A stretch of DNA of 64,000 nt, from NCBI RefSeq assembly GCF_021991835.1, contig NZ_JAHDAU010000001.1, positions 62,001-126,000 of the forward strand, given 5' to 3'. Below the pieces are notes generated by a model that was given only the letters and a program-made list of their open reading frames with translations, was not told the origin of the DNA and searched no databases. The position numbers and the translations under genes were made by a program. Positions 9,019-19,994 of the stretch are shown here, piece by piece (positions within the stretch are counted from its first letter, which is position 1; every line of letters begins with the position of its first letter). The stretch comes from Polaribacter sargassicola. GTDB lineage: Bacteria > Bacteroidota > Bacteroidia > Flavobacteriales > Flavobacteriaceae.

Positions 9019-11826
9019 TTATTTTAATCTCTTCTTAACTGCTACTTCAGTGTAAGCTTCAATTACATCGCCTTGTTCAATATCATTGTAATTTTTAATT
9101 TGAACACCACAATCGAATCCTTTAGTAACTTCTCTTACATCATCTTTAAAACGTTTTAATGCAGTTAATGTACCATCATGAACTACAATTCCGTCTCTAA
9201 TAACTCTAATTTTTGAATCTCTAAGAATCTTACCTGACATTACCATACAACCTGCAATATTACCTACTTTAGAAATTTTATATATTTCTCTAATTTCTAA
9301 ATTACCAGTAACTTCTTCTTTCATTTCTGGAGATAACATTCCCTCCATTGCATCTTTAAGGTCATTAATAGCATCATAAATAATAGAGTATGTTCTAATA
9401 TCTACTTCTTCTCTATCTGCAACTGCTCTTGCATTTCCTTGCGGACGCACATTAAATCCTACTATAATTGCATCTGAAGCTGTTGCTAAAAGCACATCAC
9501 TCTCTGTAATTGCACCAACACCTTTATGTAAAATATTAACTTGAATTTCTTCTGTAGATAATTTTTGGAAAGAATCTGTTAACGCTTCTACAGAACCATC
9601 AACATCTCCTTTAAGGATAATATTTAATTCTTTAAAGTCTCCTAACGCAATTCTACGTCCAATTTCATCTAATGTTAATGTTTTTTGAGTTCTAACTGAT
9701 TGTTCTCTTTGTAATTGAGATCTTTTTGATGCAATTTGTTTTGCCTCTCTTTCATCTTCAAAGACATTAAATTTATCTCCTGCTTGTGGAGCACCGTCTA
9801 GACCTAAAATAGATACTGGAGTTGATGGACCCGCTTCTTTAAGCTTTCTTCCTTTATCATCAAACATGGCTTTAACTTTACCACTGTTTTTCCCTGCAAG
9901 AATATAATCTCCAATTTTTAAAGTTCCGGCTTGTACCAATATCGTTGTTACATAACCTCTACCTTTATCTAATTGTGCTTCTACAACTGTACCAACTGCA
10001 TTTTTATTAGGATTAGCTTTTAACTCTAAAATCTCTGCTTCTAATAAAACTTTTTCTAATAACTCATCAATACCTTGACCAGTTTTAGCTGAAATATCTT
10101 GTGACTGAATGTTACCACCCCATTCTTCAATCAATAAATTCATTGAAGATAACTGAGTTTTAACATTGTCTGGATTTGCATTTGGTTTATCAATCTTATT
10201 AATTGCAAATATTATTGGAACACCAGCTGCTTGCGCATGAGATATAGCTTCTTTTGTTTGTGGCATAACATCATCATCTGCAGCCGCTACAATAATAACT
10301 AAATCTGTTACTTGAGCACCACGAGCACGCATTGCTGTAAAGGCCTCGTGACCAGGAGTATCTAAGAAAGCAATTTTTTCATCACCAACATTTACAGAAT
10401 AAGCTCCAATATGCTGTGTAATTCCTCCACTTTCCCCATCTACTATATTAGCCTTTCTAATATAATCTAATAATGATGTTTTACCGTGGTCTACGTGTCC
10501 CATTACCGTGATAATCGGTGCACGATTAACTAAATCTTCTGGTTTATCGATTACCTCTTCAATAGATTCCTCTACTTCGGCTCCTATAAACTCTACTTTA
10601 TAATTAAATTCTTCTGCAACTATAACTAATGTTTCTGCATCTAAACGCTGATTCATTGTTACCATCATACCTAACATCATACAAGATGAAATGATATCTG
10701 TTACAGGAACTTCCATCATCGTAGCAACTTCACTTACAGTAACAAATTCTGTTACTTTTAAGATTTTATTATCTAAAGCTTGCGCTTCTAATTCTGCTTC
10801 GGTATGTTCTCTGTGCGCTTCTCTTTTATTTCTACGATATTTAGCACCTTTACCTCTAGAAGATTTCCCTTGTAGTTTCTCTAGAGTTTCTCTTACTTGT
10901 TTTTGGATATCTGCCTCTGTTGGCTCTTCCTTTTTAACAGCAGCAGGTCTTTGGTTACCTCTTCCTTTACCTTTAAATCCACCTCTATTGTTCCCTTGAG
11001 TTCCCCTATTATTATTTCTATTATTAGGTGAAGTTGAAGAACCTGGTTTACTTATACGTTTACGCTTTTTTCTAGCTTCAGAATTAGTATTAGCATCTTT
11101 TTTAGGTTCTGGTTTTTTCTTTTTAGGTCTTTCAAATTGCTTTAAATCAATCTTTTTTCCTGTAAAGTTTGGACCATCTAATTTTTTATACTGCGTTTTA
11201 ATTGCCTCAGCATTTTCTGCAGTAACTTCTGTTGGTTTCTCTTCTGGTTTAGACGCTTCTTTATTATTAGATCTAGGTCTTTCTATCACTTTAGAAACTT
11301 CTTTTTCTATTTCAGAAACCTTTTTAGGTGCTTTTGGTTTTTCTACAACAGGCTTTTCTACAACAGGTTTTGTAGGTTCTACAATCGCTTTTGGTTCTTC
11401 TTTAGCTACCTCTTCTTTAACAACCTCTTTAGCTTCTTCAGTTTTAACTTCGGGCTTTTTACCAATGGCATCAATATTTATTTTACCAACAGTTTTAAAC
11501 TCTAATTTATCTGCCTTGGCTTTTAAAACCTCTTCTTCTTTCTTAACTTCTTCCGCTCTTTTTTTCTCTAATTTAGCTTCATGCTCTAAACGAATAGCTT
11601 CTTTCTCTTTACGTTTTTCTTCTCCAACCTCTTTAGATGCTGCTTTCTTATTAGCATCTTTTTCGAAGCCATCTAGTAAAACTTGATAGACATCATCCGT
11701 AATTTTAGTGGTTGGTCTCGATTCTATTTCGTGACCTTTACCCGCTAAATATTCGACTGCTCTATCAAGAGAAATATTTAATTCTCTTAAAACTTTATTA
11801 AGCCTCATTGTTTTGCCTACAGACAT
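9019..11826 (-). CDS. infB: Translation initiation factor IF-2
   Basis: GTPase that places initiator tRNA on the 30S subunit and promotes subunit joining. The 935 residues start with the IF2 N-terminal helical motif ([21 protein letters not shown]), followed by a long Lys/Glu/Pro-rich linker (about 60-350). The G domain begins near residue 442 with GHVDHGKT, then DTPGHEAF and NKIDKPNA. Domains II-IV follow, including NVRPQGNAR. It is the last gene of rimP-nusA-infB, 60 bp after nusA. Length and domain order are normal for Bacteroidota. Confidence 0.97.
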   Translation of the reverse strand: MSVGKTMRLNKVLRELNISLDRAVEYLAGKGHEIESRPTTKITDDVYQVLLDGFEKDANKKAASKEVGEEKRKEKEAIRLEHEAKLEKKRAEEVKKEEEVLKAKADKLEFKTVGKINIDAIGKKPEVKTEEAKEVVKEEVAKEEPKAIVEPTKPVVEKPVVEKPKAPKKVSEIEKEVSKVIERPRSNNKEASKPEEKPTEVTAENAEAIKTQYKKLDGPNFTGKKIDLKQFERPKKKKPEPKKDANTNSEARKKRKRISKPGSSTSPNNRNNNRGTQGNNRGGFKGKGRGNQRPAAVKKEEPTEADIQKQVRETLEKLQGKSSRGKGAKYRRNKREAHREHTEAELEAQALDNKILKVTEFVTVSEVATMMEVPVTDIISSCMMLGMMVTMNQRLDAETLVIVAEEFNYKVEFIGAEVEESIEEVIDKPEDLVNRAPIITVMGHVDHGKTSLLDYIRKANIVDGESGGITQHIGAYSVNVGDEKIAFLDTPGHEAFTAMRARGAQVTDLVIIVAAADDDVMPQTKEAISHAQAAGVPIIFAINKIDKPNANPDNVKTQLSSMNLLIEEWGGNIQSQDISAKTGQGIDELLEKVLLEAEILELKANPNKNAVGTVVEAQLDKGRGYVTTILVQAGTLKIGDYILAGKNSGKVKAMFDDKGRKLKEAGPSTPVSILGLDGAPQAGDKFNVFEDEREAKQIASKRSQLQREQSVRTQKTLTLDEIGRRIALGDFKELNIILKGDVDGSVEALTDSFQKLSTEEIQVNILHKGVGAITESDVLLATASDAIIVGFNVRPQGNARAVADREEVDIRTYSIIYDAINDLKDAMEGMLSPEMKEEVTGNLEIREIYKISKVGNIAGCMVMSGKILRDSKIRVIRDGIVVHDGTLTALKRFKDDVREVTKGFDCGVQIKNYNDIEQGDVIEAYTEVAVKKRLK

Positions 11827-11886
11827 ATATTCTTTTTAACTTTATAATTGTAAAAATATACTTTTTACTTTATTTCTATACTATAT

Positions 11887-13143
11887 TTAGTCCTCGAATT
11901 CTTCTTTCAGAATTCTTTGAACATCTATAATTGTTTCTTCTTCTAAATCGGTTCTTTTAACCAACTCAGCAACACTAGTTTCTAATACACTTCTTGCTGT
12001 ATCTAAACCAATCTTTTTAAATTCTGCAATTACCCAATCTTCAATTTCGTCTACAAATTCTGTTAATTCTACATCTTCTTCTTCTAATCCTTCTCTTTTA
12101 ACATCAATTTCATAACCAGTTAACTCACTAGCAAGACGAATATTTACACCACCTCTACCAATAGCTTTAGAAACTTCTTCTGGTTTTAATAAGACACTTA
12201 CACGTCCTTTTTTACCGTTTCTTTCTTCATCATACATTTCAATCTCCATTGAAGTCACTTTTGCAGGACTTAATGCTCTAGAAATGAACAATTGTTCGTT
12301 TTTGGTATAGTTAATAACATCTATATTCTCGTTTCCTAACTCTCGTACAATACCATGAATTCTAGAACCTTTAACACCGACACATGCTCCTACAGGATCA
12401 ATTCTATCATCGTAAGAATCTACAGCTACTTTTGCTTTTTCACCAGGTATTCTTGCAACACCTTCAACAGTAATTAAGCCATCAAAAACCTCTGGAATTT
12501 CTTGTTCGAATAACTTATTTAAAAATGCTGGTGCAGTTCTAGATAAAATTATAGCAGGTTTACTACCTCTTAATTCTACTGTTTTTATAACCCCTCTTAC
12601 AGAATCTCCTTTTCTAAAAAAATCAGAACGAATTTGCTCACTTTTTGGTAAAACTATTTCGTTACCATCTTCATCTAACAAAATAATTGCGTTATGACGA
12701 ATGTGATGAACTTCTGCACTATACAAATCTCCTTCTAAACCTTTAAAATGCTTAAAAATATTTGTACTATCGTGCTCATATATTTTAGAAATTAGATTCT
12801 GGCGTAATGCTAAAATCGCTCTCCTTCCTAAATCTACTAATTTCACTTCTTCAGACACATCTTCACCAATCTCAAAATCTGGTTCTATCAATCTTGCTTC
12901 TGCTAATTCTATTTCTTCATTATCATCTTCCGAAAAGCCATCTGCAACAACAACTCTATTCCTCCAAATTTCTAAATCTCCTTTATCTGGATTAATAATA
13001 ATATCAAAATTATCATCAGAACCAAACTTACGCTTTAATGCAGCTCTAAACACTTCTTCTAAGATAGACATTAAGGTTACTCTATCTATACTTTTAATAT
13101 CTTTAAATTCTGAAAACGAATCAATTAATGCTATATTCTCCAT
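11887..13143 (-). CDS. nusA: Transcription termination/antitermination factor NusA
   Basis: RNA polymerase-associated pausing and termination factor of 418 residues. The N-terminal RNAP-binding domain (1-130) is followed by an S1 domain and two KH domains with GACVGVKGSRIHGIVREL and KAIGRGGVNIRLASELTG. It ends after a short acidic C-terminus and lacks the two long acidic repeats of the E. coli protein (about 495 aa). It is encoded between rimP and infB. In E. coli NusA autoregulates this operon; the leader hairpin upstream of rimP makes similar control plausible here. Confidence 0.96.
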   Translation of the reverse strand: MENIALIDSFSEFKDIKSIDRVTLMSILEEVFRAALKRKFGSDDNFDIIINPDKGDLEIWRNRVVVADGFSEDDNEEIELAEARLIEPDFEIGEDVSEEVKLVDLGRRAILALRQNLISKIYEHDSTNIFKHFKGLEGDLYSAEVHHIRHNAIILLDEDGNEIVLPKSEQIRSDFFRKGDSVRGVIKTVELRGSKPAIILSRTAPAFLNKLFEQEIPEVFDGLITVEGVARIPGEKAKVAVDSYDDRIDPVGACVGVKGSRIHGIVRELGNENIDVINYTKNEQLFISRALSPAKVTSMEIEMYDEERNGKKGRVSVLLKPEEVSKAIGRGGVNIRLASELTGYEIDVKREGLEEEDVELTEFVDEIEDWVIAEFKKIGLDTARSVLETSVAELVKRTDLEEETIIDVQRILKEEFED

Positions 13144-13155
13144 TACATCTTTTGC

Positions 13156-13617
13156 TTAAAATACAATCTTCACTTTTGCTTCTTTAATATCCTTATAATC
13201 TAAAGTTGCTGTTTTTTGAACAGTAACTTTTCCCTTACCAATGGGTTTAGCTTCTCTAGCTTTCCAACTTAAAACAATTTTATCTTCATCTGCTTCTACT
13301 AAAGTTCCTTCAAATTCTTCTTCTAAGGTTTTAACTTTAAGTATTCTGTTGATATTTTTTTTGTATTGTCTTTTAACTTTTAGTGGATGTGCAATATCTG
13401 GAGTAGAAACTTCTAAAGAAAAATCTTCTTCTTCTCTATCAAAACTATTATCTACACTTCTACTAATTCTAATGCATTCACTTAATGGAACTCCATTATC
13501 TCCATCAACAGTAATTTGAATTTTGTTATTTTCTGATATTACTAAATCTATCAAATACAACGACTCATCAAACGCCAGTGCCTCATCAACTATATCTCTT
13601 ACTTTGGTTTGGTTCAT
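13156..13617 (-). CDS. rimP: Ribosome maturation factor RimP
   Basis: A 153-residue protein required for 30S subunit maturation. It has the usual two-domain form: an N-terminal alpha/beta part with SRSVDNSFDREEEDFSLEVSTP (the conserved S-P-G/D-like region of RimP) and a C-terminal SH3-like part from about residue 90. It is the first gene of the rimP-nusA-infB operon, 12 bp before nusA. A promoter and a hairpin leader lie immediately upstream. Confidence 0.93.
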   Translation of the reverse strand: MNQTKVRDIVDEALAFDESLYLIDLVISENNKIQITVDGDNGVPLSECIRISRSVDNSFDREEEDFSLEVSTPDIAHPLKVKRQYKKNINRILKVKTLEEEFEGTLVEADEDKIVLSWKAREAKPIGKGKVTVQKTATLDYKDIKEAKVKIVF

Positions 13618-13635
13618 TTTAATCTTAAAATAAAG

Positions 13636-13663
13636 TATAAAAAGAGGGGACTTTCTAGTCCCC
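13636..13663 (-). terminator. Intrinsic-terminator-like hairpin in the rimP leader
   Basis: In the minus-strand RNA, GGGGACT (13657-13663), a 4-nt AGAA loop and AGTCCCC (13646-13652) form a perfect 7-bp GC-rich stem. It is followed at once by UCUUUUU. No gene lies upstream on this strand, since the stress-protein gene runs the other way. The hairpin therefore sits about 25 nt downstream of the predicted start site of the operon itself and looks like an attenuator. Confidence 0.6.
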
Positions 13664-13693
13664 TTCCTTCTCCACTTATTATAAATTTCGATG

Positions 13694-13724
13694 CAAATAT
13701 ACTAAATGTTTGGGATATACCAAA
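13694..13724 (-). promoter_or_regulatory. Promoter of rimP-nusA-infB
   Basis: On the minus strand, TTTG at 13721-13724 and TATATTTG at 13694-13701 are separated by exactly 19 nt, a full match to the Bacteroidota -33/-7 consensus. Transcription should start near 13687, giving a leader of about 70 nt that contains the hairpin at 13646-13663. Confidence 0.8.
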
Positions 13725-13792
13725 TTAAGTTAAAGTCAATTATTTTTTGTAACTTTAAATACAACTATTATCAACCTCAATACCCCTCTATT

Positions 13793-14620
13793 ATGAAAAA
13801 AATTTTAGTTCCGATAGATTTCTCCAAAACTTCTGAATACGCCTCTATTATAGCGTCTAAAATTGCCAAAAAAACCGACGCTACAGTATACCTAATTCAT
13901 TTAATTGAATTACCAAAAGGTGTTATAGACATGGGAGTTAGCAGTAAATTTAGCATACCCGAAAGCATGTTATACTTAAGAAAAGTAAAAGAAAAAATAC
14001 TTATTTTTAAAAAAGAATTTTTTAGTGAAAACACTAATGTAAACTATTTTATAAAGTTAAATTCACCTTTTGAAGGCATACAAAAATATGCTGACAAAAT
14101 TAATGCTGATTTAATAATAATGGGCTCTAAAGGTCATTCTGAACTAGATGAAATAATTATTGGGTCTAACACAGAGAAAATTGTTAGAAACTCTACAAAA
14201 CCCGTTATTATCGTAAAAAAAGACCCTGAGAGTTTTAAATTAAAAAAAATAGTTTTTGCTTCTAACTTTGAAGAAGACAACAAAGAAATATTTAGCAAAT
14301 TTGTAAATTTTGCTAATATATTTAGTAGTAAAGTTTACTTATTAAAAATAAATACTCCTGCCAATTTTCAAGGAAATGCAAAAGCAAAGCAAGAAATAAA
14401 AGATTTTATATCAGACTACAACCTACCTAAATCTAAAATAAAAATTTATAATGATGTTTCTGTAGAAAAAGGAATTTTGAATTTTTCTGAGGAAATTGAG
14501 GCAGACCTAATAGCATTAGCCACACATGGCAGAAGTGGTCTAGCTCATTTTTTTACAGGAAGTGTTACCAAAAAATTATCTAAAAACTCATTAAGACCAA
14601 TGATGACTATTAAAATTTAA
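13793..14620 (+). CDS. Tandem universal stress protein (UspA family)
   Basis: A 275-residue cytoplasmic protein of two Usp domains in tandem. Each has the first beta strand (ILVPIDFSKTS; IVFASNFEE) and the ATP-loop-like signature (MGSKGHSELDEIIIGS; ATHGRSGLAHFFTGSVTKKL). I chose the ATG at 13793 because the family starts at MKKILVPIDFS. The longer in-frame start at 13706 adds 29 residues unlike Usp and overlaps the rimP promoter region. It is monocistronic, divergent from rimP, and closed by a strong terminator. The specific stress is unknown. Confidence 0.9.
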   Translation: MKKILVPIDFSKTSEYASIIASKIAKKTDATVYLIHLIELPKGVIDMGVSSKFSIPESMLYLRKVKEKILIFKKEFFSENTNVNYFIKLNSPFEGIQKYADKINADLIIMGSKGHSELDEIIIGSNTEKIVRNSTKPVIIVKKDPESFKLKKIVFASNFEEDNKEIFSKFVNFANIFSSKVYLLKINTPANFQGNAKAKQEIKDFISDYNLPKSKIKIYNDVSVEKGILNFSEEIEADLIALATHGRSGLAHFFTGSVTKKLSKNSLRPMMTIKI

Positions 14621-14624
14621 AAAT

Positions 14625-14660
14625 CAATAAAAAAAGCTCCAAAAGGAGCTTTTTTTATTG
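14625..14660. terminator. Bidirectional terminator between usp and the aldehyde dehydrogenase gene
   Basis: A perfect 16-bp inverted repeat with an AAAA loop (14625-14640 with 14645-14660). The AGCTCC/GGAGCT core is flanked by A7 and T7, so it serves both convergent genes. Confidence 0.92.
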
Positions 14661-14678
14661 AGAAACACTTTATTTAGT

Positions 14679-16271
14679 CTATAAAATGTAATCTGTATTT
14701 ATAAAATTAGAAGCTTTCTTATCTAATAATTCCTCTAAAATTGCATTATTGTAAGGTGTATCTTTAGAAGCTACAAATGTTCTTATAGAAAAAGAACGTA
14801 ATGCATCATGCACACTTAAAGTAGCTACTGCAGAATCTTTTCTTCCTGTAAAAGGATATACATCTGGACCTCTTTGTGCTGCACTATTTAAGTTTACTCT
14901 ACACACTAAATTAACCAAAGTATCTATTAATGGCGCCAAAGTTTTTATTTCACTACCAAAAACACTAACCTGTTGTCCATAATTAGATTCTGCCATATCA
15001 TCTAAAGGTTCTTGAATATTTTTAAAAGAAACAACAGGAATAACAGGTCCAAATTGTTCTTCATGAAACACTCTCATTTCTTTAGACACTGGATACAAAA
15101 CAGCAGGAAAAATATAGTTATCAGTTGTTTCTCCTCCTTTTTTATTAATCACTTTTGCTCCTTTCTCTTTAGCATCATCTATTAATTCTTGAATATATGC
15201 TGGCTTACTAGGCTCTGGTAATGGAGTTAACTTAACACCATTTTCCCAAGGATTCCCAAATTTTAGAGCATCAACTCTTTTCGCAAATCTTTTATTAAAT
15301 TTATCTACAATATGTTCATGAACATACATAATTTTAAGAGCTGTGCAACGTTGCCCGTTAAAAGAAGTTGCTCCAGAAATACACTCATCTATTGCCAAAT
15401 CTAAATCTGCATCTGGCAATACAATTGCAGGGTTTTTTGCCTCTAAACCTAATACTAAACGTAATCTATTTTTAAAAGGATGGTTTGCCTGTATTGCATT
15501 GGCAGATTTACTATTACCTATTAAAGCTAATACATCTACTTTACCTGTCTTCATAATAGGAGTTGCTAAGACACGACCTCTACCATAAATAACATTTACC
15601 ACTCCTTCTGGAAAACTATTTTGAAAAGCCTCCATTAACGGAGATAACAATAAAACACCATGTTTTGCCGGCTTAAACACAGCTGTATTACCCATTATTA
15701 AAGCAGGTATTAATAATGCAAATGTTTCATTTAAAGGATAATTATATGGCCCTAAGCACAAAACAACACCTAAAGGACCTCTTCTAATATGGGCATGTAC
15801 TCCACTGTTTTTTTCAAACTTAGCAGAGTCACGGTCCATTTGTTTATAATCTTCAATAGTATCATAAATATATTCTACGGTTCTATCAAATTCTTTTTCT
15901 GAATCTGGCAAAGATTTTCCAATCTCCCACATTAAAAGCTTTACAACCTCTTCTCTTTTGGTTTTCATTTGCTCTGCAAACTCTTCCATACACTCAATTC
16001 TATCTCCAACCCTCATTGTTGGCCACAAACCTTGCCCTTTATCATAAGCTCTGTAAGCAGAACTTAAAGCTTCTAACGCTTCATTTTCTCCTAAATTTGG
16101 CACCGTACCTAATAAAGTTGGTTTGTATTCTTTTGTTGATGAAATTGTTGAATAAACCTCCGCTACATCTCCTTTCCATTCTTTTAATTCCCCACCTACT
16201 AAATACGTTTTTTGATGTAATAAATTATCAATTTTATATGCTTCTGGAATTTCTTTAAATTTTGCTTTCAT
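14679..16271 (-). CDS. Aldehyde dehydrogenase, probable NADP-dependent glyceraldehyde-3-phosphate dehydrogenase (GapN-like)
   Basis: A 530-residue NAD(P)-dependent aldehyde dehydrogenase. Visible features are the cofactor-binding stretch around [20 protein letters not shown], the conserved Glu in GLEAKNPAI and the catalytic Cys in FNGQRCTAL. The length and the C-terminal [29 protein letters not shown] end resemble non-phosphorylating GapN enzymes annotated in flavobacteria, which oxidise glyceraldehyde-3-phosphate directly to 3-phosphoglycerate with NADPH formation. Substrate specificity is inferred. It appears to be a single-gene unit on the minus strand. Confidence 0.82.
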   Translation of the reverse strand: MKAKFKEIPEAYKIDNLLHQKTYLVGGELKEWKGDVAEVYSTISSTKEYKPTLLGTVPNLGENEALEALSSAYRAYDKGQGLWPTMRVGDRIECMEEFAEQMKTKREEVVKLLMWEIGKSLPDSEKEFDRTVEYIYDTIEDYKQMDRDSAKFEKNSGVHAHIRRGPLGVVLCLGPYNYPLNETFALLIPALIMGNTAVFKPAKHGVLLLSPLMEAFQNSFPEGVVNVIYGRGRVLATPIMKTGKVDVLALIGNSKSANAIQANHPFKNRLRLVLGLEAKNPAIVLPDADLDLAIDECISGATSFNGQRCTALKIMYVHEHIVDKFNKRFAKRVDALKFGNPWENGVKLTPLPEPSKPAYIQELIDDAKEKGAKVINKKGGETTDNYIFPAVLYPVSKEMRVFHEEQFGPVIPVVSFKNIQEPLDDMAESNYGQQVSVFGSEIKTLAPLIDTLVNLVCRVNLNSAAQRGPDVYPFTGRKDSAVATLSVHDALRSFSIRTFVASKDTPYNNAILEELLDKKASNFINTDYIL

Positions 16272-16590
16272 AAATTATATTTTATAAACTATACAAAACA
16301 ATAATAATTTTTAAAAAAATATATCATTATTTGTAATCCAAAATTAACTAAAAATTACCGTAAAATGCACTGTTTATTCTTTAAACAACGAAATGGTTTT
16401 CGATGTTTAAAGAACATTATAGCTACTTTTATTGAAGTATAATAATTTTAAAGAAAACAAAAATTAACTTATTCTTATTGTTTTGCTTTCACTTCTTTCT
16501 TTATTATCTGCTGTCTTATAAAAATTATATTTTTAAAATCACATAACAATAATAACTATGAAAAAAACAGAATAATTACATTTAAAAGAT
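16272..16590. other. Intergenic region upstream of the GapN-like gene
   Basis: No gene is visible. On the minus strand a TAATTTTG box (16339-16346) could be the -7 element of the dehydrogenase gene, without a clear -33. At 16380-16411 is an inverted repeat: TTTAAACA/TGTTTAAA (8 bp) enclosing CGAAA/TTTCG (5 bp). It lies about 35-65 bp upstream of that box and could be an operator; this is a guess from position. No terminator for ilvA is obvious. Confidence 0.4.
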
Positions 16591-17853
16591 TTATACTAAG
16601 AACTGAAATAAATCTGGCTTATCATTTAAGTAATCTCCATAAAAATTCTTCTCTTTCATCCTTTGTATTAAAGGTTCTAAGTCTTTAGAGAATTTTAATT
16701 CTAAACCAACAATTGCAGCCCCATTTACCCTATTGTTTTTCTTAGTATATTCAAAGTGAGTAATATCATCATTTGGACCTAAAATTTCTGCAACAAATTC
16801 TTTTAACGCTCCTGCCCTTTGAGGAAACTTTACAATAAAGTAGTGTTTTAAGTTTGCATAAACCAAAGCCCTTTCTTTTATTTCTGGCGTTCTAGTTATA
16901 TCATTATTACTTCCACTAACAACACATACAACATTTTTACCTTTAATTTTATCAGCATAAAAATCTAATGCCGCAATAGATAAAGCTCCTGCTGGTTCTA
17001 CCACAATTGCATCTTTATTATATAAATCTAAAATTGTCTGACAGATTTTCCCTTCTGGCACTGTTATAACTTCGGTTAAATTTTGCTGACAAATAGCAAA
17101 ATTTAAGTCTCCTACTTTTTTAACTGCTGCTCCATCAACAAAAGAATCAATTGTATCTAAAATGGTGTTTTTTTTATTTTCAATTGATGTTTTCATAGAA
17201 GGAGCTCCTGCTGGCTCAACACCAATTATTTTTGTTTCTGGTGATAAATATTTAAAAACAGAAGACAAACCAGATGATAAACCACCACCACCAATTGGCA
17301 CAAAAACATAATCTATTTTTGTTTTTGTCTGTTCTAAAATTTCTAAACCAATTGTTGCTTGCCCTTCTATTACTTTTTCATCATCAAAAGGATGAATAAA
17401 TGTTTTATTATTAGAATCACACTCCAATTTTGCCGCATCAGAAGCATCATCAAAAGTATCTCCTCCAATTACAACTTCTATAAAATCTTCCCCAAACATT
17501 TTTACTTGGTTAATTTTCTGATTAGGTGTTGGAGAAGGCATAAAAATAGTGCCTTTTATCTTTAATAACTTACAAGATAAAGCAACACCTTGCGCATGAT
17601 TACCAGCACTAGCACAAACTATTCCTCTTTGTTTTTGATCATCACTTAAAGACAACATTTTATTAAATGCACCTCTAATTTTATACGACCTAACAACCTG
17701 TAAATCTTCTCTTTTAAATAAAATTGTTGCGCTTAATTCTTTAGAAAGACCAAAATTTTTATTTAGTGGAGTTTTAGAAACAACACCTTTTAAATTTTCT
17801 GCAGCAGCTTTAACACTCTCTAAAGTCGGGAAATATTTTTGTTTTGTTTGCAT
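16591..17853 (-). CDS. ilvA: Threonine dehydratase (threonine deaminase)
   Basis: PLP enzyme converting threonine to 2-oxobutanoate, the first committed step of isoleucine synthesis. The 420 residues contain the PLP lysine region (VVRSYKIRGAFNKM), the phosphate-binding glycine loop (IGGGGLSSGLSSV) and a C-terminal ACT-like regulatory domain from about residue 335. There is one regulatory module rather than the two of the 514-residue E. coli enzyme. It lies downstream of ilvC but is separated from it by a terminator-like hairpin whose base is about 18 nt from the start codon. Confidence 0.95.
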   Translation of the reverse strand: MQTKQKYFPTLESVKAAAENLKGVVSKTPLNKNFGLSKELSATILFKREDLQVVRSYKIRGAFNKMLSLSDDQKQRGIVCASAGNHAQGVALSCKLLKIKGTIFMPSPTPNQKINQVKMFGEDFIEVVIGGDTFDDASDAAKLECDSNNKTFIHPFDDEKVIEGQATIGLEILEQTKTKIDYVFVPIGGGGLSSGLSSVFKYLSPETKIIGVEPAGAPSMKTSIENKKNTILDTIDSFVDGAAVKKVGDLNFAICQQNLTEVITVPEGKICQTILDLYNKDAIVVEPAGALSIAALDFYADKIKGKNVVCVVSGSNNDITRTPEIKERALVYANLKHYFIVKFPQRAGALKEFVAEILGPNDDITHFEYTKKNNRVNGAAIVGLELKFSKDLEPLIQRMKEKNFYGDYLNDKPDLFQFLV

Positions 17854-17870
17854 TGTTCAAATGTAAAAAG

Positions 17871-17904
17871 AAAACCTATTAGATTAAATAATCTAATAGG
17901 TTTT
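17871..17904 (-). terminator. Terminator-like hairpin between ilvC and ilvA
   Basis: A perfect 15-bp stem (17871-17885 with 17890-17904, loop AAAT). On the minus strand it is followed by a CUUUUU tract that runs almost into the ilvA start. It would end or attenuate the ilvDBNC transcript. A TACATTTG box at 17858-17865 lies between hairpin and start codon but lacks a -33 match. Confidence 0.75.
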
Positions 17905-17976
17905 TAACTCTACTTTAGGGAAAAGTAATACTTCTATAAAAGTTAACTCTCCTTTTTATTAAAATATTTATTTAAA

Positions 17977-19452
17977 TTAAGCTGATTTTATCACCTTCAT
18001 TGCAGTCATAGATGCTCTTAATTTTGCACCAACAATTTCTACAGGATGATTTCTAATAATATCATTAACTTTAATTAATTCTTGATTATCAACTCCATTT
18101 TCTGAACTAAATGATTTACCAATAACATTTGTAGAAACTGTTTTCATAAAATCAGTTAATAAAGGCTTACAAGCATGATCAAATAAATAACAACCGTACT
18201 CTGCTGTATCAGAAATTACACGATTCATTTCATATAATTTTTTACGTGCAATTGTGTTTGCAATTAAAGGAGTTTCATGTAAAGACTCATAATATGCAGA
18301 TGCTGCAATAATACCAGAATCAGTCATTGCTTCAAAAGCTAATTCTACACCAGCTCTTACAAAAGCAACTAATAAAGTTCCATGATCAAAATATTCTTGT
18401 TCTGGAATTTCATCTGTAGTTATTTCTTGTTTTTCAAAAGCCGTTTCACCAGTTGCTGCTCTCCAAGTTAATAAGTTTTTATCATCATTAGCCCAATCTT
18501 CCATCATTGTTTTAGAGAAATGACCAGTCATAATATCATCCATATGTTTTTGAAACAACGGACGCATAATTTCTTTTAACTCTTCAGATATCTTAAAAGC
18601 TTCAATTTTTGCAGGATTAGACAATCTGTCCATCATATTTGTAATTCCTCCGTGCTTTAAAGCTTCTGTAACAGTTTCCCAACCGTATTGAATTAATTTT
18701 GCAGCATAACCTGGCTCAATTCCTTCTTCTACCATTTTATCAAAAGATAAAATTGCTCCTGTTTGTAACAAACCACATAAAATAGTTTGCTCTCCCATTA
18801 AATCAGATTTTACCTCTGCAACAAAAGAAGATTCTAAAACACCTGCTTTATGACCACCAGTTGCAACCGCATATGCTTTTGCTTGTGCCCAACCTTTACC
18901 TTCTGGATCATTCTCTGGGTGAACAGCCGTTAATGTTGGTACACCAAACCCTCTTTTATATTCTTCTCTTACTTCAGATCCTGGAGATTTTGGTGCTACC
19001 ATAATAACCGTTAAATCTTCACGAATTTGCATTCCTTCTTCTACAATATTAAAACCGTGAGAATACGATAATGTTGCTCCTTTTTTCATTAAAGGCATTA
19101 TAGCTTTTACAACATTTGTGTGTTGCTTATCTGGTGTTAAATTAATTACTAAATCTGCAGTTGGTAATAATTCTTCATATGTACCTACCGTAAATCCATT
19201 AGAAGTTGCATTTATATAAGATTCTCTTTTTTGATCTATTGCTGCCTGTCTTAGTGTATAAGAAATATCTAATCCAGAATCTCTCATATTTAAACCTTGG
19301 TTTAAACCTTGAGCTCCACAACCTACAATAACAATTTTCTTTCCTTTTAATGCTTCTACTCCATCTTCAAATTCTGAAGCATCCATAAAACGACACTTTC
19401 CTAATTGCTCTAATTTCCCTCTTAATGTTAACGTGTTAAAATAATTTGACAT
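17977..19452 (-). CDS. ilvC: Ketol-acid reductoisomerase (class II)
   Basis: NADPH-dependent isomeroreductase that converts acetolactate or acetohydroxybutyrate to the dihydroxy acids in valine and isoleucine synthesis. The 491 residues fit the long class II (E. coli-like) form. Visible are a Rossmann motif ([19 protein letters not shown]), the acidic metal-binding region ([17 protein letters not shown]) and a duplicated C-terminal knotted domain. It lies 10 bp after ilvN in the same transcript. Confidence 0.97.
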   Translation of the reverse strand: MSNYFNTLTLRGKLEQLGKCRFMDASEFEDGVEALKGKKIVIVGCGAQGLNQGLNMRDSGLDISYTLRQAAIDQKRESYINATSNGFTVGTYEELLPTADLVINLTPDKQHTNVVKAIMPLMKKGATLSYSHGFNIVEEGMQIREDLTVIMVAPKSPGSEVREEYKRGFGVPTLTAVHPENDPEGKGWAQAKAYAVATGGHKAGVLESSFVAEVKSDLMGEQTILCGLLQTGAILSFDKMVEEGIEPGYAAKLIQYGWETVTEALKHGGITNMMDRLSNPAKIEAFKISEELKEIMRPLFQKHMDDIMTGHFSKTMMEDWANDDKNLLTWRAATGETAFEKQEITTDEIPEQEYFDHGTLLVAFVRAGVELAFEAMTDSGIIAASAYYESLHETPLIANTIARKKLYEMNRVISDTAEYGCYLFDHACKPLLTDFMKTVSTNVIGKSFSSENGVDNQELIKVNDIIRNHPVEIVGAKLRASMTAMKVIKSA

Positions 19453-19462
19453 TTTTATTTAT

Positions 19463-19993
19463 TTAGTTATTGTATGATTCTAATAATGATGAAATTTTCA
19501 TTTCGTCTTTTGTTACTGCTATAAGACCAGAACGTGTATATTGCATAATACCATAAACGCTTAATGCATCGTATAAATCTGCTATTTCTTCTTTTTTTCC
19601 TGATTTTTCTAGAACAAAAAACTCTTTATTTACAGTAACAATTCTTGCGTTACTTTCTTTAATTATATTCTGTATTTGACGTTCTTCGAACAAAAGCTCA
19701 GACTTTATTTTAAATAAACCAGATATTTGATAGATAACCTGATCTAACGTATGGTAATAAGCCTTAATAACCTCTACTTGTTTTTCTATTTGCCCAATAA
19801 TCTTTCTCACATCAACCTCAATCATATTTGCTACAATTGTAAATCTAGATACATTTTCTATTTCTGATGGAGAAATATTTAAACTTTCTATATTGATGTG
19901 TCTTCTTTGGAAAATTGCTGAAATCCTATTCAACAATCCAATATTATTTTCAGTATAAACTGATATAGTAAATAACTCTTTTTCTGTACTCAT
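19463..19993 (-). CDS. ilvN: Acetolactate synthase small (regulatory) subunit
   Basis: A 176-residue regulatory subunit of acetohydroxyacid synthase. The N-terminal ACT domain (FTISVYTENNIGLLNRISAIFQRRHINIESL) is the likely site of valine feedback, followed by a C-terminal ACT-like half. It starts 1 bp after ilvB stops, which is the usual tight coupling of catalytic and regulatory subunits. The name ilvH would be equally valid. Confidence 0.95.
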   Translation of the reverse strand: MSTEKELFTISVYTENNIGLLNRISAIFQRRHINIESLNISPSEIENVSRFTIVANMIEVDVRKIIGQIEKQVEVIKAYYHTLDQVIYQISGLFKIKSELLFEERQIQNIIKESNARIVTVNKEFFVLEKSGKKEEIADLYDALSVYGIMQYTRSGLIAVTKDEMKISSLLESYNN

Positions 19994-19994
19994 C

